Both the position numbers and the translations under genes were made by a program. Source: Xestospongia muta (Eukaryota > Porifera > Demospongiae > Haplosclerida > Petrosiidae). From it: a stretch of 64,000 nt of DNA. The DNA is taken from positions 4,803,827 through 4,867,826 of the forward strand of contig OY848928.1 in assembly GCA_963693285.1 (NCBI GenBank), in the 5' to 3' direction. The notes below the pieces were generated by a model that was given only the letters and a program-made list of their open reading frames with translations, was not told where the DNA came from and ran no database searches. Positions 52,025-64,000 of the stretch are shown piece after piece. The first letter of the stretch is position 1, and the number at the start of each line of letters is the position of its first letter.

Positions 52025-53715
52025 GCTGTCCAAGACTGGTAACATTGAAACTATAAAGCTATTATTAGTGATACTTTGCTGAACAAGCATGTAGTGATAC
52101 TGATGTAATGTGATCCCTTTGCTATTACTTGATTTATTAAAAATACAATTTACAAATTGACAAAGTATATCTACCTACACAATTAAGTTAATTTTAGTTA
52201 AGAATGCGGTATAATTGGAAAGAGCTCTGCTATCACATTAGATGAGTAGTGATGAAATTTGTACTGATATAAATAGTACCTTGTCACTTACATACACTAG
52301 TTTCACTCATTCGTAATATATTGATACATACATATTGCAACAGAAAATAATTTCAAGAGTGCTAAACTATGAAAATAACAGAATCTGAAATTAAACAAAA
52401 AGAATATTATTGACTGAACTAAACAATGAAGATAGAGGTGTTCCAATGATGACATCATCCAACAAAAAAGGTAAGGCAATCAAATAAAATAAGAGAGGGA
52501 AATAAGAATGAAAGGAAGATAGGAGAGAGTCTAATTCAGGAAGTAATTCATCTTTTCAGAAACATCAGTCAGCAAGGAAATTAATGGGTGGAGAAATGGG
52601 TGGATCACTATGTATCCATACATGTTATCTTTAAATTACTCCCTTTGTTTCTCTCTATCTGTAGAAACCAAAACTGATATACTATCCATTATAAAGGAAT
52701 ATGTTACATTACAGAGTAATAATAGGTAGGTTGTAATAAATACACAGTATATCAAAAGGGTATGACCATAGTCAGCAAATTATCTCAAACAGTTACTATT
52801 ATATACAGAAATGGGTGGATCACTATGTATATATTATTTGATGAGATCTTATCATGTGATCATTCCTCCAAGAACTTTCATTTCTAATGACTCAGCAACA
52901 GCATCTAGACTGGTCTTCCCCATTGTTGTTTTGGTCAAGTAAGGACAGACGCAGTTCATACTACTACTCATAATAGCATAATATTAGACAATGCTGTTAT
53001 TGGAGGCGTCATGTGATGTGATATACCTTCATTGATCTTGAGAAAGCTCCTACTCCATGTTTAGAACAGAATATACAAGACCATTGTTACTGAATACAAA
53101 CCTAATGTGGGTACAATTATCTATATGAATGCCATACTTATTGAAAACTGACCAGTCATTGATCCTAATGCGTCTCACTTCAAACCAGCCATACTGTGTG
53201 GTCTTATGGTCTTGTCATTGTCAGTTACGAGTAGAATTGGGAGTGCAACCACCACCATACCTCTTCATGTTTAATGGGAGACTACCAGACAATCCTAGTC
53301 CACAATGTAGGAATACTTGTAAATGTGGAGTATGCTAGTAACCAGCTCAGAGGTCATAATGCATCGTATGATTGTTGAAGATTGCTGAGGTGATTGTATA
53401 ATATACAATCACCTCAGCAATCTTCAATGCCTAATAGAGGAACAATTCTTTTATCACCATGGATACAAAGAGGAACAAACTCTCAATTGCCACAGTTACA
53501 GCCTATTTTATCAAAACAATAGATGATGCTGAACTTCATGCATATTCTCCAGATATATCCCTCCCTACTTCCAATCTCTTTGTTACTCTATTATCTATTG
53601 ACACAAGTAAGCATAATTATTATTATTATTATTATAAAAATTAAATATTCATTAGTAATAAGCAATGCGCATGCGTAAGAACCACGTTGACTTTCTTCTC
53701 GTGGATTAGGACAAA
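52025..53715. other. Intergenic, no gene supported
   Basis: Contains a perfect hairpin at 53375-53427 and short ORFs at 53129-53338 (Cys-rich end CRNTCKCGVC) and 53459-53644 without conserved context. gggtggatcactatgtat occurs twice (about 52599 and 52814). Confidence 0.5.
53375..53427. repeat. Perfect 25-bp inverted repeat with 3-nt loop
   Basis: Left arm begins ttgaagattgctgaggtgat; the right arm is its exact complement ending tcttcaa. Confidence 0.95.
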
Positions 53716-55076
<1,361 letters not shown>

Positions 55077-55238
55077 AAGGCTTCTCTTCAGAACAGAGAA
55101 AAATGTGTACCATCATTGTCACTATTGTTTGTGAATGGAAAAATTTTACAATAAAACATGCAATAATAACTTATGTAATACTATATCAGTACATTATTAT
55201 AATGTTATGCTGACAAAATGCAGCAGTAACACTTTACT

Positions 55239-56342
55239 TCACACAAACTCTGGCCATGCATGTAGTTGTTGCAATGCTTTAGAAGAAAGTGGTCTCTTTT
55301 TTTCCTGGTAGTGTTGGCGTTTTGTATTAATAGGTCTAGAATGAGTGCTTAGTTGAGCATAACTAGGAGGATCTTGGGAGATCGGGAGGTTTGTGGGTGG
55401 ACTTGTAGTGCCACGTATTAGTGGCATTGGTCTGATATGATGACCAAAGATGTCGACAATGTCATCTGGAGCTATGCTACTACTGTCCGAGTCGGTACCT
55501 GTTTCTTCGTCATTTGTTTCCTCAATAAACTGCAATTCAGGGCTTAAAGCTGAGGTTCTGGGTGGTATATTCTCTGACATGTGATACTGTTGTTCATGAG
55601 GCAGACTAGAATTGAATGGAGTCTCTACAACATTGTTTCCATCTTCTTGACTTGAGTGTAACTTTACTCTCTAGAAGAACATATCAGTTTATATTAATGA
55701 ACAGGATTCTATAAGTTTCATTATTAGGCATCCTTAAACAACTCATTAACTTATTCTACTGTTTATAATGCAGTTATTAGTTTAATAAATGCTTTACAAG
55801 CAGAGTTCTATATGTTATATGTGTGCACAATCTTACCTGTATTATACTTGATTGTGATGGCATCACTTTAACTCCTTGTTTGTGCTATTATAAAATAGTA
55901 TTAACTGGTTATTCACTGCACTATACATTATTACCTCATTCTGTATCTGCCACTCTAGTACATGTTGTTGATTAATCAATCTATCTTGTTGTCTTCTTTC
56001 TTCGCGTCTTGAGACTTCCCTTTGAATAATTAGTTCCATATTTTCTCGTTTCCTTTGTTCATTTCTCTCATGACTCTCTTGAATTTTTTCCTCTTCTCTA
56101 GCTTCCCTGGCAATTTCACACATGCACACACAGAAGCATATCCAAGTCCCTATAACTATCAATAATACAACACCGATAAAACATAAGAGAGCTATGCCAG
56201 ATTCACTAGAAGCAGCCGTTTTGATATCATTAGCACTATCCACAAAGAAAGACTAAATTCAGACATTATAATATGTGTCTTACTTTTGTGCACAGGCGAT
56301 AGAACAGGACCAGAACAAGTAAGCCAAGTAGAGCAACTTCAT
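55239..56342 (-). CDS. Single-pass membrane protein with tiny ectodomain and PPxY tail
   Basis: Four exons: 56342-56284, 56235-55935, 55884-55837, 55670-55239; 279 residues. Exon 1 is a signal peptide (MKLLYLAYLFWSCSIACAQ). A mature ectodomain of only about 14 residues precedes a TM segment (GIALLCFIGVVLLIVIGTWI) with a Cys-rich membrane exit (CFCVCMCEI). A charged helix follows (REAREEEKIQESHERNEQRK), then a low-complexity tail with PPSYAQL, a PPxY-type WW-binding motif. The acceptor at 56236 was chosen over 56251 because only it keeps frame with exon 1. Not recognised; the layout suggests an adaptor tail recruiting WW proteins such as NEDD4-type ligases (inference). Divergent from the selenoprotein U pseudo-copy; a decayed exon 1 copy survives at about 57125-57180. 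Confidence 0.65.
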
Positions 56343-56427
56343 TTTACCTTTGCAGACGCAAAGGGTGGGGCTCAATAATATTTATTTGAGAGGGCGTGGG
56401 AGTTGAAAGTGTAGGGTAGGTGTGGCT

Positions 56428-56700
56428 ATGGTTTTTGGGACTTGGAGTCTTGGAGCAGCTGCTGCTGCCATAGGAGCTGTCATCTTGGTAGCAAATAGTC
56501 CTCTAATTTTGTTGAGACGCCCACCATTTAAACTGCATCAACTGGAACAGGCCTGGCTGGAAGTGATCGTATCATTCATGCTAAAGATTTGTGATCTGAT
56601 CAAGGAGCTGTCATTATGGTCGTACAAAGACCTGGATGACTACAAAATGATTTACCACAAACGTTTTAGTCCTAAATCTGCAGTATCCTTTTAATTATCC
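56428..56700 (+). pseudogene. Selenoprotein U exon 1 pseudogene
   Basis: Starts MVFGTWSLGAAAAAIGAVIL, almost as in the intact gene at 57253, but lacks 13 nt after QAWL (a stretch present in the intact copy), shifting frame. The cctggatga of the Sec site is retained out of frame. No exon 2 follows; instead RPS8-derived sequence appears. Confidence 0.85.
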
Positions 56701-56814
56701 TCACATACACTCTAATTCTTTTATTCTCTTAATTTAAAGTCCCTGATATGGCACACCCAAGTGCATAGTACAACTTTCCTAGCTTTATTTAAGTTATGGA
56801 CCCAATACAAAAGT

Positions 56815-57080
56815 CTCCTGGTAAATAAGATAGAGTAAAGCATTGAGGTGGGAATAAAGAAATGAAAGATATTTTGTGTTCTTTAGCTTGTGTTCCATCA
56901 ATGGTCAAAGTGGATGATGTGATGTGTATATTTTAGAGGGCAAAGAGTTGGAATTTTATTTGAAAAAGTTCAAATCAAAGAAATGAAAGTAGAGGGCTTC
57001 TCTTCAGAACAGAGAAAAATATGTACCATCATTGTCACTATTGTTTGTGAATGGAAAACTTTGCAAATAAAAACATGCAA
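56815..57080 (+). pseudogene. Copy of the RPS8 last intron, last exon and 3' UTR
   Basis: Matches 54890-55165 (agtctcctggtaaataagat, then gttggaattttatttgaaaa). Small deletions break the frame and the stop region is altered (aaatgaaag for aagggaaag). Confidence 0.9.
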
Positions 57081-57252
57081 AAAACAATGTTATGTAATAC
57101 TATGTCAGTACATTACTCAGTACAGGCGATAGAACAGGACTAGAACGAGTAAACCAAAGTAGAGCAACTTTATATTATTTACAAACTCAAAAGGTGGAGT
57201 TCATATTTATTTGAAAAGGCGTGGCAGTTGAAAGTGTAGGGTAGGTGTGACT

Positions 57253-58154
57253 ATGGTTCTTTGGACTTGGAGTCTTGGAGCAGCTGCTGCTGCCATAGGA
57301 GCTGTTATCTTAGTAGCAAATAGTCCTTTTATCTTATTGAGACGCCCATCATTTAAACTACATCAACTGGAACAGGCCTGGTTGAAATATATGGATGGAA
57401 GTGATCGTATCATTCGTGCTAAAGATTTGTGGTCTGATCGGGGGGCTGTCATTATGGTGGTACGAAGACCTGGATGATCTTTGTGTCGAGAGGTAAGTGG
57501 AGACTTAGAAACAACACCCACACTAATCTCATCATGATTATGAGTGAGTGGGTGGTAAGAGGATTGTGTCCTTAAGTACTGACTTTCTTATTGCTACAGG
57601 AAGCCCAAGAGCTTTCCTCTCTTCGTCCAGAACTGGATAAACTCAAAGTTCCTCTGTATGGTATAGTTCATGAAACTCAAGGGGCTAAAGAATTTCAGAA
57701 GTATCTTCAAGGTGATATATTATTCGATGAAAAGGTATTTGGTATTCTTAGTGTCTATACAACTCAATGATTTCCTTCTTTAGAAAGTGTTCTATGGTGA
57801 TACCAGAATAAGTCTGTTAGGTTCGTACTAATAATGATATCATGATGACATCATGTTTATTTTTAAGGTCTACTACGATTCAGTTCTATGTACAATTATA
57901 ATGTTGCTTCATCAAAAGTTAAGGGAAATTTAGAAGGAGATGGGACTCTACCTGGATCTAGTTTAGTAATAGGTATATAACTTGGTCTCATTCTCATATT
58001 TTCATGCACATAATGTTTGGAACAAGATGGCATATATTGTTATCTAGGTCCAGGAGATCAAGGTATTCTCTTTGAATATCGTTCCAAGGAATTCAGTGAT
58101 CATGCTGATCCAGATAGCATACTCGAGGCAGCTCAAAAAATTAACAATCACTAA
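57253..58154 (+). CDS. SELENOU: Selenoprotein U (PRXL2A/FAM213A family), Sec at TGA 57475-57477
   Basis: Five exons: 57253-57492, 57600-57734, 57784-57820, 57868-57972, 58048-58154; 207 residues counting the TGA as Sec. PRXL2 proteins are thioredoxin-fold peroxiredoxin-like redox proteins. The N-terminus has a hydrophobic segment (WSLGAAAAAIGAVILVAN). Before the active site stands AKDLWSDRGAVIMVVRRPG, after it SLCREEAQELSSL, exactly flanking the CxxC site of PRXL2A, but the first Cys codon is TGA. Sec 75 and Cys 78 thus form UxxC, as in fish SelU. Downstream VPLYGIVHE, GNLEGDGTLPGSSLVIG and GILFEYRSKEF continue the family without damage, so the TGA is not a nonsense mutation. A SECIS-like element starts 27 nt after the stop. 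Confidence 0.9.
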
Positions 58155-58169
58155 ATAAATCTTTGTACT

Positions 58170-58235
58170 GTTGTGTGTTAATGATGGCACATTTGCAATT
58201 GTTATACAACAATTGTGCCTGATCAATAGATCACA
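58170..58235 (+). promoter_or_regulatory. SECIS-like element in selenoprotein U 3' UTR
   Basis: The 5' quartet ATGA is at 58181-58184 and the 3' quartet TGAT at 58220-58223. Between them ggcacatttg pairs with caattgtgcc (one T-T mismatch) as helix II. The apical loop opens with AA at 58197-58198, 12 nt after the ATGA, the spacing known for eukaryotic SECIS elements. Folding was done by eye. Confidence 0.85.
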
Positions 58236-58869
58236 TGACTACACTGATTTATAATAAACGTTTGTATAAACAAAAATCTTATAAATACCAATTCAAAAGC
58301 ATCATATAAAAATTAACACTAAATTATTTTAAATTTTGATAGCGATGGAGGATTACAGAGTGTGGCTATAATTAATTCAATGAAGTACTGCTATGGATTA
58401 TAAACAGGTTATACTGACTACAACACTATTATTATTATATTTCCTGGACTTCCTTATTAAAACCTAAGCAGCTAACAGAAATCACTTGGAATCTATTGTC
58501 TTGTATCCTGTTATACACGCAGCTAGTTTGTTATATTAATAGAATATGTTGTATACGGCATTTACATACTAGCTAATGTTAACAGAAGTTATTAAAAGTC
58601 ATACAATATTTATTATTATCTCAACAAATTAAACTAAAACACAACAGTACTAAATTGTACAAGTGGGTGGTGACCCAACAAACAAAATAATATAAACAAT
58701 TTCTCTCTTTTATCAAGTTAAGACAAATACCATTTTCTTTTATATAACATCTCAACATTTTACTGCAAATTAACTGATTGAGCCATTATTATTTTCTACC
58801 TCGTTTTGAGGACAGCATTATGTGTCTATAAAATGGAATATAATAGTAATTGTACCCATTTTGGAATGA

Positions 58870-59165
58870 AACTATTTATTGCTATAAGTATTCTGGATAT
58901 GTTAGAAACAATGCCAAACCTACCAGATATTTAATTAATGACCATTGTTTAATTAGTACAGAAATTAAACATGGTTACAAAATAAAGTTGCTGTAACTAT
59001 TCCAAATTTGTTGGGACAATGCCAAAAATTATTAGACACTGAATTTATATATGTTTTATTGAATTTTGTTGTTTAATTCCTGTACTAATTAAACAATGGT
59101 CATTAATTAAATATCTGGTAGGTTTGGCATTGTTTCCAACATATCCGTAATAGTTATAGCAACAG
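58870..59165. mobile_element. Fold-back repeat with about 90-nt arms
   Basis: Left arm around 58895-58966 (ggatatgttagaaacaatgc ... attagtacagaaatta) is complemented by 59074-59145 (taattcctgtactaatt ... ttgtttccaacatatcc). A diverged third piece appears near 59520-59600. No ORF. Confidence 0.85.
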
Positions 59166-59274
59166 ATGGTTACAAAATGGTCATAGTAAGTAAATTGTTT
59201 ATTTTTTGCTATAAAATTATATTCGAGAAACTTGCCAGTAATGTATGAAATTTATAATTCATACAATACATATA

Positions 59275-59770
59275 TCACCATAGCAACAGTTACTTTAGCA
59301 ACAACATCAGTGTTATCATAGCAACAATTATGTAGTAGACGTATGACCCAATGACAATTAGACCAATTGTTGTTTAAAGATAAAGCTAATTAATTTGTGT
59401 TTTCAATTTAAATTAATAACTATTGTTTAATTTCCATATAATTATTATTGGCAACTTTTGTTAAAAGAGAATTTTCTACAAAAACGTGAAGAATTTAGTA
59501 ATGGTGTCCATTTTCTACACATTTTGGAAGGAAACTGTTTATTTCTATAGCTCTTCCAAATTTGATGAAAACAATATCTAAATTTACTAAATATTGAATT
59601 GATATGTATCAATCAATTTCCTAACATGTTCTATAAACGATCAGATGATACAATCCTTAAATCCATGGAACCATGCAATCCATGCAAAAAGTTAATAGCA
59701 CATAAGTCACCATAGCAACAATTAATTTAGCAACTACATGTGTGTTATCATAGCAACTATTACCATGGTA
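59275..59770. repeat. Two related copies of a catagcaac-rich repeat
   Basis: caccatagcaacagttactttagcaac at about 59277 and caccatagcaacaattaatttagcaac at about 59709, each followed by gtgttatcatagcaac. The rest of 58236-59928 shows no gene. Confidence 0.75.
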
Positions 59771-59928
59771 ACAATCATCATAACAAAATTATAATAGAAA
59801 TGAAAAGTACTAAAGTGGAGAAGCCTCATTGCTATGCAGGCAAGCAGTTTATTTATTATATAGTAGTAGGTGTGGTTAAGTTTAACCTTTATAATGCTTT
59901 ATGTATTATCAAATGTATGACATTCATT

Positions 59929-62059
<2,131 letters not shown>

Positions 62060-62504
62060 AGTTAATAATACACCATGGACAGAAATTGCATTTTACGAAT
62101 TCCCGAATAAATAAGATTATTACGGTATAGAATACTTATTTTATTAGCTACACATTATCTTTAATCTTTTATTGTATGAATTATTGTTTGTATCATATGA
62201 CAGATCAATTTAGAGTCTATATGCATCCCTGCCATAATTTGAATTCAAATCTAACTTTTCTAGTTTTCTTAGCAATGTCCAACAAAATCTTGTTTTAAAC
62301 ACAATAATTGTGACAATACAATGACACTGGTAATAGCTATTCTTGGGACTTGAAGACTCCTTGCCCTGGGAAGTTATCCCTCCTCCCCTCTCTCTAACAA
62401 CCTGTGTGTGTGTGTGTGTGTGTGTGTGATTCTCTGTAAATTACATTTTTGTAACTTCTTGCCAAAATGTAATTTATATATGACATACTTCCTGTCCCTG
62501 CAAA
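62060..62504. other. Intergenic between elongin A and SLCO, with (TG)n
   Basis: Divergent spacing of 445 bp. A (TG)13 run lies at about 62403-62428. No other feature. Confidence 0.7.
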
Positions 62505-64000
62505 ATGGTTGATAACTATGGTCTTAAAAAAGATACTCTGAACGGAAAGAACTCTCCAGAGACAGATCAATCAGTAGACAATGTACCACCTGATCTGTTG
62601 AAGACCTATAGTTGTGGTTGTGGCCCTTGTCATCCAAAATGGCTTCAGATTTTTGCCAGAAAGAAGACATTTACATTTTTATTATGTGTATTCTCCTTTC
62701 TACAATCAGGCTTAATATCAGGTGAGTAACACTGCTATGTGTGATGTAGTATTCCCCCTCCCAAAGGATACCAACATGATGGGTGGTCCCTCATTTTAGC
62801 ATATTAATTTATAATACTATATTGTTTGTTAAGTTACCATACAAAAATGGGATTGTTATATAACACTTTTAGCAATTGGTAGTCTTGTTTAGCTATATCA
62901 TATAGAATGGTGTATTCTATTTTAGTATCAAAATATTGTATATACAGTAATAATACAAGCATCACTTGTTGTCGTGGTTGAACGGATTTATGGAATGTAT
63001 TGTAATTAGGTTATTATAATTCACAATAGGTCTTATTTCAATATCAATTTCTACTATTGAGAAGCGATACAATTTCAACAGTACATCCGCTGGTATCATT
63101 GTCATCTCTTATGATGTAACTGCAGCCATCGGTATCATCCTGATCAGTTATTTTGGAAGTAAAACACATCGGCCAAGACTTTTAGGTGTTGGAGCTATTG
63201 TTATGGGTGTTGGTGCTTTTATATTTGCTTCACCACAGCTCTTCTTTGGTCGATATGAAGCTGGATCTAACAATGATTTGCGGCTGGAACAATGTTTGGA
63301 TAATCATAATTACACAAGTGATTGTAGTCCTGGTAACTATGGTGCCTATAGTCTTTTTATATTGAGTAATATTGTTATGGGGATAGCAGTGACACCGCTA
63401 TATACTTTAGGAACGGCATACATTGATGAAATTGTTTTTCCAAAGTATGTTTCATTGCACATTGGTGTATATGCTGTGATGCTTGTAGCTGGTCCTCTCG
63501 TTGCTTATGGTTTTGGCAGTGCTTTTCTCAAAATTTATGTTGATCCATGGAAATCAACCAGCTTAACTGAAGAAGATCCAGCATGGGTAGGAGCTTGGTG
63601 GATACCATTTGTATTATATGGTATTTTTCTACTACTTTTATCCATTCCATTGCTCATGTTTCCGAGATATTTATCTGATAGTTATCTTGTTCGACAAGAG
63701 AGAGCTAAAGAGATTGTTAAGATTTATCCTAGTAAATATGCTAATGAAGACAATTTGACAATTATGGCAAAAATGTTTCCAATACATATTAAAAGACTAC
63801 TTTTAAATGCGTCATTTATGTTAATGGCTCTAGGATTCTCAGTAACCTACATTCCCATTCAAGGCATTCTTTCATTTGCACCTAAGTTTTATGAAACTCA
63901 ATACAAATTTACAGCCTCCACTGCTGGACTAGTCGCTGGTGGAGTTGGTCTACCTGGAGCAAGTATGTGTATGCATTTCTTTCATTGTAATGTTAACAAT
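62505..64000 (+). CDS. SLCO: OATP/SLCO organic anion transporter, 5' part
   Basis: Exons 62505-62721 and 63030-63962, then a donor (gtatgt) and the window edge; about 383 residues visible. A Cys-rich cytosolic start (CGCGPCHPKWLQIFARKK) precedes TM1. Family marks include FNFNSTSAGIIVISYDVTA-like TM2 entry (here RYNFNSTSAGIIVISYDV), GVGAFIFASPQLFFGRYE, and the OATP signature WVGAWWIPFVLYG at the loop before TM6. About seven hydrophobic segments are visible. These carriers import amphipathic organic anions across the plasma membrane. The large Kazal-type loop and the remaining TMs would lie beyond the window. Confidence 0.93.

Noticed and set aside
53129..53338. Cys-rich 69-codon ORF ending CRNTCKCGVC
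   Set aside because: No ATG-supported context, no neighbouring exon in phase and no convincing family match.
53459..53644. 61-codon ORF starting MDTKRNKLSIATVTAYFI
   Set aside because: Ends in an att-repeat, no motif, and lies just upstream of the RPS8 leader; likely chance.
57475..57477. TGA read as a nonsense mutation in the PRXL2A-like gene
   Set aside because: The frame is clean on both sides across five exons, the codon replaces precisely the redox Cys, and a SECIS-like element follows.
58044..58226. Minus-strand ORF over the selenoprotein 3' end
   Set aside because: Antisense shadow of exon 5 and the SECIS region.

Overview
The window is AT-rich animal genomic DNA with many small exons, short GT-AG introns (often 45-300 nt) and genes packed 50-300 bp apart. 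The gene set (MICU1, MCU, elongin A, FBXO16, an OATP/SLCO carrier, an HSPA12-type HSP70, a selenoprotein U) is metazoan. The compactness and the very large one-exon-per-repeat ankyrin genes fit a demosponge best; that assignment is inference. All gene models were spliced by eye from reading frame and splice consensus.

Region 1 (1-30.1 kb) is a tandem family of three + strand ankyrin-repeat genes. Gene A is cut by the left edge and ends at 11730 in a multi-pass membrane domain of the AIG1/ADTRP (FAR-17a) family. Genes B (13823-19540, 992 codons) and C (23162-30105, 915 codons) are complete paralogues: a DEATH-fold-like N-terminus, a helical middle region, a degenerate 10-residue repeat, then ankyrin repeats and a short basic tail. 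Nearly every ankyrin repeat is one phase-0 exon of 99-105 nt. Degraded copies (13.1-13.6 kb, 20.3-20.7 kb) and a repeated intergenic block show that the cluster grew by unequal duplication.

Region 2 (30.1-40.6 kb) holds a fold-back element, an unrecognised minus-strand coiled-coil gene whose 14-residue exons were amplified together with non-canonical GC-AG introns, and, divergent from it by 114 bp, an HSPA12-like gene.

Region 3 (40.6-49 kb) is a dense housekeeping block. MICU1 (minus) and MCU (plus), gatekeeper and pore of one mitochondrial calcium channel, are head to head with 54 bp between start codons. RPL7 (minus) and an FBXO16-like gene (plus) form another divergent pair 144 bp apart.

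Region 4 (49.7-58.3 kb) has two tandem secreted proteins resembling LPMO-like copper proteins (X325/BIM1 type), RPS8, a small single-pass membrane protein with a PPxY tail, and selenoprotein U (PRXL2A family) with an in-frame TGA at the redox cysteine position and a SECIS-like element just after the stop. An RPS8-end/selenoprotein-start junction is duplicated, leaving pseudogene fragments between the real genes.

Region 5 (58.3-64 kb) has another fold-back repeat, elongin A (minus) with a very long CT tract abutting a 3' splice site, and the 5' part of an OATP/SLCO transporter running off the right edge. In RPS8, MICU1 and elongin A, CT microsatellites sit in the sense orientation directly at 3' splice sites.
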